Positions 53,574 through 59,925 of a DNA stretch of 59,925 nt are shown here, piece after piece; position 1 is the stretch's first letter; each line of letters opens with the position of its first letter. Under the pieces are notes generated by a model that had not been told where the DNA came from, ran no database searches, and saw only the letters and a list, made by a program, of their open reading frames with translations. Origin of the DNA: Kaiparowitsia implicata GSE-PSE-MK54-09C (lineage in GTDB: Bacteria > Cyanobacteriota > Cyanobacteriia > Elainellales > Elainellaceae); assembly GCA_019359435.1 (NCBI GenBank), contig JAHHHI010000109.1, positions 1 through 59,925 of the forward strand. Reading direction: 5' to 3'. The position numbers and the translations under genes were made by a program.

Positions 53574-53987
53574 ATGTCCGATACCAAGACCCTCTACACT
53601 GCCAGCGTCCACGTCGTCGGCGCTCGAGAAGGCAGCGCTCGCAGCTCCGACGGCCGCCTCGACATCAAACTGTCCACGCCCGGTGGCCCAGGCGCGGGCA
53701 CAAATCCCGAGCAGCTTTTTGCAGCCGGCTGGTCGGCCTGCTTCCAGGGCGCGATGGCGATAGCGGCGCGCTCAAAGGGCGTCACCCTGCCGGCAGAGCT
53801 CGCAATCGATGCCGAGGTCGAGCTTCGCGAGGGCGACGACGGCTATTCGCTCGCGGCCCGGCTCAAAGTTCATGTGCCGGGGGTCGAGCCGGAGACCGCG
53901 CGCCAGATCATCGAAGCGGCCCATCGCACTTGCCCGTATTCGAAGGCGATCAAGGGCAATATCGACGCTCTCGTGAGCCTCGTCTGA
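53574..53987 (+). CDS. OsmC/Ohr family peroxidase
   Basis: A 137-aa thiol peroxidase of the organic hydroperoxide resistance class. It shows TASVHVVGAREG…RSSDGRLDIKLSTPGGPG, the first catalytic Cys in AAGWSACFQGAM and the second in HRTCPYSKAIKGN. It reduces organic hydroperoxides with dihydrolipoamide-type donors. It begins 24 bp after the epoxide hydrolase stop with AAGGAG, so it is in the same operon; dedicated OhrR was not seen. Confidence 0.93.
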   Translation: MSDTKTLYTASVHVVGAREGSARSSDGRLDIKLSTPGGPGAGTNPEQLFAAGWSACFQGAMAIAARSKGVTLPAELAIDAEVELREGDDGYSLAARLKVHVPGVEPETARQIIEAAHRTCPYSKAIKGNIDALVSLV

Positions 53988-54004
53988 GCCGAAAGGAACA
54001 CATC

Positions 54005-54781
54005 ATGAAGACCATGCTCGCCGGCTGGCTTTTGCTCGCTGGCCTGTTGGCGGCGCCGATGGCGTCCGCACAGCCGGCCAAACCGACAATCGTCCTCGTC
54101 CACGGTGCCTTCGCCGATTCTTCAAGCTGGAACGGTGTGATCACAAAGCTAACCCGCGACGGCTATCGGGTGGTGACCGCCGCCAATCCGCTGCGCGGGG
54201 TCGCATCGGATGCCACCGCCGTCCGGGATCTGGTGAAGAGCATCCAAGGTCCTGTGGTTCTTGTTGGCCACTCCTATGGCGGCTCGGTCGTCAGCGAGGC
54301 GGCGCAGGGACCCGCCAACGTCAAGGCGCTCGTCTTCGTCTCCGCCTTCGCGCCGGACGCCGGCGAAACCGCAATCGGCCTGACGGGGCGCTTTCCAGGC
54401 AGCACGCTCGGTACGGCCCTGGCTCCTCCTGTCGCGCTTGGCAGCGGCGGCAACGACCTCTACATCGAGCAGAGGCGGTTCCATGGGCAGTTCGCGGCCG
54501 ACGTGCCGGCGGCACAGGCGGGGCTGATGGCGGCCGGCCAACGCCCGATCGCGGAAGCAGCGCTTAGCGAAGCGTCGTCCGCGCCAGCCTGGAAGACCGT
54601 GCCGTCCTGGTTCATCTATGGCGACGGCGACAAGAACATTCCGCCCGCCGCAATGGCGTTCATGGCAGATCGCGCCCGGTCGCGCGAAACCGTCATCGTA
54701 AAGGGCGGATCACATGTCGTCATGGTCTCAAAGCCGGCCAGCGTTGCGCGACTGATCGAACAGGCGGCGACGGCTCGCTAA
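54005..54781 (+). CDS. Exported alpha/beta hydrolase
   Basis: A 258-aa esterase-like hydrolase with a signal peptide (LAGWLLLAGLLAAPMASAQ). The triad elements are visible: oxyanion strand IVLVHGAFADSSSW, nucleophile Ser in LVGHSYGGSVVSEAA, Asp in FIYGDGDKNIPP, and His in VKGGSHVVMVSKP. Close relatives are annotated as arylesterase or salicylate-esterase-like hydrolases; substrate unknown. Third gene of the operon, 17 bp after the OsmC gene, closed by a terminator. Confidence 0.9.
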   Translation: MKTMLAGWLLLAGLLAAPMASAQPAKPTIVLVHGAFADSSSWNGVITKLTRDGYRVVTAANPLRGVASDATAVRDLVKSIQGPVVLVGHSYGGSVVSEAAQGPANVKALVFVSAFAPDAGETAIGLTGRFPGSTLGTALAPPVALGSGGNDLYIEQRRFHGQFAADVPAAQAGLMAAGQRPIAEAALSEASSAPAWKTVPSWFIYGDGDKNIPPAAMAFMADRARSRETVIVKGGSHVVMVSKPASVARLIEQAATAR

Positions 54782-54819
54782 AGGGCGGCGCGTTTGCCCC
54801 GCTCGTGATTCGACAAAGG

Positions 54820-54853
54820 AAAAGCCGACCCCGCTTGAGCGGGGCCGGCTTTT
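54820..54853. terminator. Bidirectional rho-independent terminator
   Basis: A 14-bp stem with one mismatch (AAAGCCG-A-CCCCGC / GCGGGG-C-CGGCTTT), loop TTGA, with A tract on one side and T tract on the other. It lies between convergent operons. Confidence 0.88.
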
Positions 54854-54923
54854 CGTTGTCGCGGCGGCGGCTTTCGCAATTGGCCGGTGCGCCTCGTAGT
54901 GCGGACCGGCGCCTGCTATGCAG

Positions 54924-55457
54924 TCAGTGCGAATAGTCAGTGAAGACGTAGTCGGCGCCGGGCGTGAGCGTCTGTAGCTTGTTGTGGCAGGCATAGCACG
55001 CCTTCGCCAAGCCCGGCGTTTGCGTCGGCTTGCCACCCTCGAACTGGCCATAGCCCCAGCCGGCCGTCTCGGCGAAGCGACGGGAGTCCTTGACGCTGAT
55101 CTGGACGTTCGTCGCCGGCCCAGCAACGAAGGATTGCGGCGCCGGAAACACGGCGTCGTTGCGTGCCGAAGACTGATAGCGCCAGGCCAGCCTGACGATG
55201 ACGGAGCCGTCCGGAAAGGGACGGACATTGTTGCGAAAGGCCTCGATGGCGATGCCATTGCCCAGGATGGCGCGGATGTCGTTGTTCTGCCCATTCTCCT
55301 GCGCCACGCTGACCAACTTCCAGTCGCGATAATCGGGCGGCAGCGTGATCTCCGCCGCCGATGGCTCTTGCGCGTGGAGTGTCCGGGAGAGTCCGTAAAC
55401 GGAGACGCCGAGCGCCAGCACGCCGGCAGCAAGGCCGAGGGTCGTCATTCTCGTCAT
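54924..55457 (-). CDS. Cytochrome P460 family protein
   Basis: A 177-aa exported haem protein. The signal peptide (LGLAAGVLALGVSVYGLS) is followed by ITLPPDYRDWKLVSVAQ and ILGNGIAIEAFRN, the typical P460 start. The haem-binding CYACH lies near the C-terminus in AKACYACHNKL. P460 proteins oxidise hydroxylamine or detoxify NO; many family members lack the lysine crosslink, which cannot be judged here. It starts at the ATG after AGGAGG; it is the last gene of the run MFS transporter, hydrolase, P460. Confidence 0.85.
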   Translation of the reverse strand: MTRMTTLGLAAGVLALGVSVYGLSRTLHAQEPSAAEITLPPDYRDWKLVSVAQENGQNNDIRAILGNGIAIEAFRNNVRPFPDGSVIVRLAWRYQSSARNDAVFPAPQSFVAGPATNVQISVKDSRRFAETAGWGYGQFEGGKPTQTPGLAKACYACHNKLQTLTPGADYVFTDYSH

Positions 55458-55504
55458 GATATCCTCCTCAGGGAGAGGCGCGGCGCGTGCGCCGCGCTCT
55501 GGCG

Positions 55505-56551
55505 TCACCCGGCTAGCCGGTCGACGTCGAGAATTGCCTGGGCGAAGGCGGCAGGTGCCTCTTGCGGGAGATTGTGGCCGATGCCTCCGGTCAGGTGCCT
55601 GTGCTCGTAAGGGCCAGTGAACTTGGCGCGATACATCGCCGGTTCGGGATGTGGCGCACCATTGGCGTCCCCCTCCATTGTGATCGTGGGGACGGAGATC
55701 ACCGGGCCAGCAGCGAGGGCCGCTTCCAGGGCGTCGTATTGGCGCTCACCCTCGGCGAGGCCAAGCCGCCAGCGATAGTTGTGAATGACGATGGCGACGT
55801 GGTCCGGGTTGACGAAAGACGCCGCGGAGCGGGCGAATGTTGCATCGTCGAAGCGCCATTGCGGCGATGCGAGCTGCCAGATCAGGCGGTTGAAGGCATC
55901 GGTGTTGGCCTCATAGCCGAGCCCGCCACGCTCGGTGGCGAAATAGAACTGATACCACCACTGCAACTCGGCCGCGGGCGGGAGCGGCTTCGCGTTGGCG
56001 GCCTGGCTCCCGATGAGGTAGCCGCTGACGGAGACATGCGCCTTGAACCGCTCGGGCCATTGCGCCGCCATGATGTTTGCGGTGCGCGCGCCCCAGTCGA
56101 AGCCCGCTACTATAGCCTTCCTGATCCCGAGCGCATCCATAAGGGCAATCCCGTCGGTCGCCAGCGCGGCTTGCTGTGCGTTTCGCGGCGTCGCCGCCGA
56201 ACGGAATACGGTCGAGCCATGGCCGCGCAGATGCGGGACGATGACGCGATAGCCCCTGGCGGCCAGAACCGGCGCAACCTCGATGAAGGCGTTGATGTCA
56301 TAGGGCCAGCCATGAAGCAAAAGCACCGGCGTTCCGGTTTTCGGTCCGAGCTCGCTGTATCCGATGCTGAGCGGGCCGGCATCGACCTGCTTGATCGGGC
56401 CCAGGCCTGGCCCGGAAGAGATGGCGGGAATACGGGGGCTAGACGTCTGCGCTTCGCCCCGAACGGGGCTGGCCGCGGTGGCGATGGCGGCTCCCGCGAG
56501 CAACAGTAAGTTGCGGCGAGGGAGTTGAGTTTGGGCGGGATGCTCGTTCAT
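55505..56551 (-). CDS. Exported alpha/beta hydrolase with Asp nucleophile
   Basis: A 348-aa protein with a twin-arginine-like leader (LPRRNLLLLAGAAIATAAS). The hydrolase core has VLLLHGWPYDINAF, VIVPHLRGHGST, nucleophile Asp in IVAGFDWGARTANI, and His in TGGIGHNLPQEAPA. An Asp nucleophile with HGWP points to epoxide hydrolase or haloalkane dehalogenase activity rather than esterase. Its start overlaps the MFS gene's stop by 4 bp, so the two are coupled; perhaps the transporter brings in the substrate. Confidence 0.88.
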   Translation of the reverse strand: MNEHPAQTQLPRRNLLLLAGAAIATAASPVRGEAQTSSPRIPAISSGPGLGPIKQVDAGPLSIGYSELGPKTGTPVLLLHGWPYDINAFIEVAPVLAARGYRVIVPHLRGHGSTVFRSAATPRNAQQAALATDGIALMDALGIRKAIVAGFDWGARTANIMAAQWPERFKAHVSVSGYLIGSQAANAKPLPPAAELQWWYQFYFATERGGLGYEANTDAFNRLIWQLASPQWRFDDATFARSAASFVNPDHVAIVIHNYRWRLGLAEGERQYDALEAALAAGPVISVPTITMEGDANGAPHPEPAMYRAKFTGPYEHRHLTGGIGHNLPQEAPAAFAQAILDVDRLAG

Positions 56552-57951
56552 GGCGGCTCTCCAACAGGGATTGGTGACAAACCATCGGTACTGCCGCGCG
56601 AACATGGACGCCCGTTAGGCGCTGTGAAGTCCTGACAGGCGGCGCTGCTGGAACCATGGACCTGCGACCGGCTTGGGCAAGGCGTCAGCCTAGCGAGGCT
56701 GTAGCTGCCCCATTTCACCCTCTCGCTCACCTCAGTCGTCAGGCTGATCCCGCGGGTCTCGCGCAGCGCCCAGGCAGCAATGAAGACCATACCGTAGGAG
56801 ATTGCCACATAGAGCCCGATCGCGCGGCTGAAGCCGAGACTGGCGATAGCTCCTCCGACAGCGAGGGGCGTTGCCCCTGCGAGGCCACGACCGACATTGT
56901 AGCAGAAGCCCAGGCCTGAGCCGCGCAGGGCGGTCGGATAAAGCTCGGTCAGCACGGGACCGACCGCGCTGTAGACGCCGAGCGCGAACAGGCCCAACAG
57001 CGGCGTCAGCGCCAGCAGAAACGCGGTGGGCAGGGGCAGCTGGGTAAGGATGATGACGGTCGCCATTCCCCCCAGGGCGAACCCGGCGAGCGTCGCCCGA
57101 CGCCCGATCCGGTCGCTCGCCCAAGCACCCATCGCGTATCCGGCGAATGAACCGAGGATCATCACGGCCGTGTGAAGCCAGACCTCGGAGGCCGGCAGAC
57201 CGCGCTCCAGCAACAGCATCGTGGGCCACCATGTCGCGATCGCCCAATAGCCGCCATGCATGCCCGTCGCCAGCAAGCATCCCTTGAAGGTGTTCAGGCG
57301 GATGCCCTGAGCGAAGATCCCGTGCCAGCTGCGGCGCTCCGTGGTCGCTGCGAACGCCGGCGAGTCCGACATTGCGAGCCTGCGCCGGAACAGGATGATC
57401 GCCGGAGCGACGCCGACGAAGAAAACGACGCGCCAGCCGATGTCTACCGGCAGTGTCGCGACCGCGACCGCAGTCGTCGCGGCGGCCAGGCCCCAGCCCG
57501 ACGCCCAGGCGCTCTGGAGCGTTCCCAGCGTTCGGCCTCGCGTCGCATCCCGGGAGAACTCGCTCATGAAGACGACGCCGACCGCCCATTCGGCGCCGAA
57601 GCCTATGCCTTGCAGTAGGCGTGCGAGGAGGAGTTCGTTGTAGTTGCGCGCGAGACCGCAGAGCATGGTCGCCACGACGACCCAGACGATGCTGAGGCGC
57701 AGCACCCGAATGCGTCCGAAACGGTCGGAGAGCGATCCGGCCAGCCACCCTCCGATTGCACCCGTTAGCAAGGCCGACGAAGCGAGCAGCCCCGCCCCGG
57801 TTGTAGAGAGCCCCCACACGCCCAGCAAAATGGGCAGGACGAACGCATAGAGCTGCACGCTCATCGCATCCACGCTCAGGCCGGCATAAGAGCTCCAGAA
57901 GGCCGTTCGGCCCTGGGCATCAAGCGATCGGTACCATTCAGGGCTTCCCAT
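56548..57951 (-). CDS. MFS transporter
   Basis: A 467-aa major facilitator with 12 predicted spans. The N-terminal half has FVLPILLGVWGLSTTGAGLL and, after span 2, GGWLAGSLSDRFGRIRVLR, the MFS signature loop. DATRGRTLGTLQ and GRRATLAGFALGG are in the two halves. The pattern resembles metabolite or aromatic-acid:proton symporters. The last about 60 residues (PCPSRSQVHGSSSAACQDF…) are polar and unlike the family, possibly a read-through created by loss of the original stop. A start at MGSPEWYRSLD was chosen because it fits the family. Confidence 0.88.
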   Translation of the reverse strand: MGSPEWYRSLDAQGRTAFWSSYAGLSVDAMSVQLYAFVLPILLGVWGLSTTGAGLLASSALLTGAIGGWLAGSLSDRFGRIRVLRLSIVWVVVATMLCGLARNYNELLLARLLQGIGFGAEWAVGVVFMSEFSRDATRGRTLGTLQSAWASGWGLAAATTAVAVATLPVDIGWRVVFFVGVAPAIILFRRRLAMSDSPAFAATTERRSWHGIFAQGIRLNTFKGCLLATGMHGGYWAIATWWPTMLLLERGLPASEVWLHTAVMILGSFAGYAMGAWASDRIGRRATLAGFALGGMATVIILTQLPLPTAFLLALTPLLGLFALGVYSAVGPVLTELYPTALRGSGLGFCYNVGRGLAGATPLAVGGAIASLGFSRAIGLYVAISYGMVFIAAWALRETRGISLTTEVSERVKWGSYSLARLTPCPSRSQVHGSSSAACQDFTAPNGRPCSRGSTDGLSPIPVGEPP

Positions 57952-58065
57952 CAGAGCCTCCGTCTCCTCGACATGCCATTCGACCTGAGGTGCGCGACGT
58001 GCGCGCACACCGCCCGCTTCGTGTAGGTGGTCGACTTCGATTACGTCGACGTCCTCATATCAATC

Positions 58066-58082
58066 TTGAACGAACGGTCCAA
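58066..58082. promoter_or_regulatory. TetR operator-like palindrome upstream of tetR
   Basis: TTGAACGAACGGTCCAA, imperfect palindrome, 18 bp before the TetR start, sharing TTGAACGA with the site upstream of the quinone oxidoreductase. Confidence 0.6.
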
Positions 58083-58100
58083 TACCCTATATGTGCAGGC

Positions 58101-58667
58101 ATGGCACGTCCCAAGGAATTCGAAGTCGAGATTGCAGTGGCGAAAGCCGCGTCAGTTTTCCGTGAGCACGGCTACGAGGGAACCTCGGCGCAGATGCTGG
58201 TGGATGCCATGGGGATCGGCCGGCAGAGCCTTTACGATACGTTCGGCGACAAGTGGGGCGTCTATCGCGCGGCTCTCACGCATTACTGCCATAACGAGTG
58301 TTCGGCTCACCGGGACACACTGCATCACGCGGAACGTGCCATCGACGGGATCAGGGCTATGTTTGCCCGCGTCGTCGAGCGGTCGTCGGAGGGATGCCTC
58401 GGCTTGGGCTCGATCGTCGAGTTCGGCTGTAGACATTCCGAACTCACCGAGATCCGCGATCGCTCGGGGCGCTTTTTGATGCAGGTCGTAAGCGACGCAG
58501 TCTCTCGTGCCCAGGCAGAGGGCGACTTGAGCGGTGAACTGAATCGCGATCACGCCTCGGGGTTCCTGATCAGCGCGATCGCCTCGATCCGTGTCGCGGC
58601 GCGTGGCGGCGCGCCATCGTCTCAGCTGAAGGCTATCGCGGACTTCACCATCAGGGGCCTGCGCTAA
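58101..58667 (+). CDS. TetR family transcriptional regulator
   Basis: A 188-aa regulator. The HTH (about 8-50) reads VAKAASVFREHGYEGTSAQMLVDAMGIGRQSLYDTFGDKWGVY, shown in pieces: helix 2 TSAQMLVDAMG, helix 3 GRQSLYDTF. The ligand domain contains ERSSEGCLGLGSIVEFG with a cysteine and ends with IRGLR. It probably represses itself and the following quinone oxidoreductase through two similar palindromes. A cysteine-containing pocket and a quinone reductase target suggest an electrophile sensor. Confidence 0.9.
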   Translation: MARPKEFEVEIAVAKAASVFREHGYEGTSAQMLVDAMGIGRQSLYDTFGDKWGVYRAALTHYCHNECSAHRDTLHHAERAIDGIRAMFARVVERSSEGCLGLGSIVEFGCRHSELTEIRDRSGRFLMQVVSDAVSRAQAEGDLSGELNRDHASGFLISAIASIRVAARGGAPSSQLKAIADFTIRGLR

Positions 58668-58682
58668 TTTTTTACCCCATTC

Positions 58683-58698
58683 TTGAACGATCATTCAA
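58683..58698. promoter_or_regulatory. TetR operator-like palindrome upstream of quinone reductase
   Basis: TTGAACGATCATTCAA, a 16-bp palindrome with one mismatched pair, 15 bp before the start codon of the next gene. Confidence 0.65.
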
Positions 58699-58712
58699 TA
58701 AGGAGAGCGACT

Positions 58713-59675
58713 ATGAAAGCTGTGGCAATCAAGGCATTTGGAGATGCCCAAGTGCTGGGACTAGCCTCAATGCCCGATCGCGTTCCCGGTCCCGGCGAGA
58801 TCGCTGTGGCTGTCTCGGCGAGCGGGGTGAATTTCATGGACATCGGCATCCGCCGAGGCATGCGCGAAGTCCTTCTGCCTCATGTCCTGGGCGTTGAAGG
58901 CGCGGGCCGGGTCGTCGAGCTGGGCGAGGGTATATCCAATTTCGCCGTCGGCCAGCGTGTAGCGTGGGTCTATGTCGAAGGGAGTTATGCTGATCGCGTC
59001 GTCGGGCCGGCGACGTCGTTCGTCCCGCTGCCCGACGAGATATCGGACGAGGTGGCAGCCTCGGTGATGATGCAGGGGCTGACCGCAAGCCATTTCGCGA
59101 CCGAGTTCTACCAGGTCAGGCCCGGCGATTGGGCATTGGTTCATGCCGCTGCCGGCGGTCTGGGGCAGTTGCTGACGCAGATTATCAAAATGAGCGGCGG
59201 CAAGGTGATCGGCCGCGTCTCTCGGGCCGACAAGGTCGAAGCGGCGGCCCGGGCCGGTGCTGACCACGTCATAGTGGATGACGGCACGGCCTTTGCCGAT
59301 CAGGCCTTGCGGCTGACCGGAGGCGAGGGAGTCGATGTCGTCTTCGACGGATCGGGACCTGCCACCCTCGACGGGTCCCTGGCTGCTCTGCGTCGGGCTG
59401 GAACCTTTTGCTGGTACGGGCCGGTTCTGGGTGCGAATACAACATTGTCGATCATGTCACTGCCGAAGAGCGTCAAGATCGGCTACGCGGTATTCTTTGA
59501 CCACATCCCGACGCCGGAGCGGCTGCGAGAGCGGACCGCACGTCTGTTCACATGGGTCCGCGACGGCAAGTTGCGGCTAGATAAGCCGACGATCTATCCG
59601 CTCGCGAAAGCCGCAGCAGCGCATGCTGCCATGGAAGCACGATCATCGACCGGCAAGCTGTTGCTGGTTCCATGA
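58713..59675 (+). CDS. NADPH:quinone oxidoreductase, zinc-less MDR family
   Basis: A 320-aa medium-chain reductase of the QOR type. It has KAVAIKAFGDAQVLGL at the start, VSASGVNFMDIGIRRG, LGVEGAGRVVELG, the nucleotide-binding VHAAAGGLGQLLTQI with the G-x-G-x-x-G-like turn, and GADHVIVDDG. No zinc ligands are visible. It probably reduces quinones or enones with NADPH. It follows the TetR gene by 45 bp with its own operator, and AAGGAG lies at good spacing before the ATG; an upstream in-frame codon was rejected for that reason. Confidence 0.93.
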   Translation: MKAVAIKAFGDAQVLGLASMPDRVPGPGEIAVAVSASGVNFMDIGIRRGMREVLLPHVLGVEGAGRVVELGEGISNFAVGQRVAWVYVEGSYADRVVGPATSFVPLPDEISDEVAASVMMQGLTASHFATEFYQVRPGDWALVHAAAGGLGQLLTQIIKMSGGKVIGRVSRADKVEAAARAGADHVIVDDGTAFADQALRLTGGEGVDVVFDGSGPATLDGSLAALRRAGTFCWYGPVLGANTTLSIMSLPKSVKIGYAVFFDHIPTPERLRERTARLFTWVRDGKLRLDKPTIYPLAKAAAAHAAMEARSSTGKLLLVP

Positions 59676-59798
59676 CTGCGTCGACCGTCGTTTAGCTAAG
59701 GCGTCATGCGGCGTCGCCGCCAGTTTGCGCCACGAGCGGACTCTGGATGGTTGTCCGGAACCAGACCTTCGGCATGCATCGACGCGAGGTCTGTTGGT

Positions 59799-59925
59799 GA
59801 CCGATTGTGTTGAAGAAGTCGGCGTTGGGTAGGCTATCGACCGAGGCTGGGTGGCTCTGTGAGAGAGGCCTTCACCCTCATGCCGGCAGAGGCTGTGTCC
59901 CCATCGGCATCAGCTTCGCCATTTT
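59799..59925 (-). mobile_element. Insertion-sequence end, truncated by the window edge
   Basis: The outer end GACCGATTGTGTTGAAGAAG begins at 59799 and matches the remnant at 26826 and the TIR of the MITE-like element. Inward it continues toward a transposase read on the minus strand. Confidence 0.5.
59878..59925 (-). CDS. Possible transposase C-terminus (partial)
   Basis: Minus-strand frame MAKLMPMGTQPLPA then stop, running off the window edge. Its place just inside an IS end makes a transposase C-terminus likely, but too little is visible to name the family. Confidence 0.3.
   Translation of the reverse strand, partial: KMAKLMPMGTQPLPA

Overview
The window looks like part of an extrachromosomal repABC-type replicon (plasmid or chromid) of a GC-rich alphaproteobacterium of the Hyphomicrobiales; a Bosea- or Methylobacterium-like genus is my guess. 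The evidence is a RepC initiator at the left edge, a MucR/Ros regulator, an ImuA-ImuB-DnaE2 mutasome under a GTTC-N7-GTTC LexA box, EcfG-type (GGAAC-N17-CGTT) stress promoters, an IalB-family secreted protein, and groESL behind a CIRCE operator. No rRNA, tRNA or CRISPR array was seen.

Layout. 0-5.2 kb: repC with a putative internal origin, a decayed ATP-grasp gene, WGR, HU and MucR proteins, then a minus-strand pair of a GIY-YIG protein and an uncharacterised protein. 5.2-7.1 kb: a general-stress cluster of small exported or membrane proteins. 7.1-12.5 kb: the SOS mutasome operon. 12.6-14.3 kb: csbD and small secreted or decayed genes. 14.4-19.2 kb: first giant autotransporter. 19.5-24.5 kb: an accessory island with a tyrosine integrase, a GNAT-tailed unknown protein, a DUF1778/GNAT toxin-antitoxin pair and tniB/tniQ remnants. 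24.6-30.1 kb: small hypothetical genes punctuated by a degenerate palindromic repeat, an IS110 element nested in another element's inverted repeat, and a serine recombinase. 31-45 kb: an IalB-family gene, two more autotransporters, an AraC-type regulator, its broken paralogue and an integrase. 45.2-47.5 kb: groESL. 47.6-59.7 kb: a detoxification cluster with a winged-helix/ATPase/TPR regulator, thioredoxin-like protein, epoxide hydrolase, OsmC protein, two alpha/beta hydrolases, cytochrome P460, MFS transporter, and a TetR regulator with a quinone oxidoreductase. The right edge runs into an IS end.

The most interesting signal is a 34-bp element made of two direct half-sites exactly 20 bp apart. 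It occurs three times: between autotransporter 2 and its divergent AraC regulator, at the same place in a decaying paralogous module (autotransporter 3 plus a broken regulator), and upstream of the IalB-family gene. This suggests one AraC-type regulon controlling surface and exported proteins. Autotransporter 3 carries a frameshift in a G-rich tract right after its signal peptide, so it is either phase-variable or decaying. The three autotransporters share near-identical blocks in the same orientation and could recombine into chimeras.
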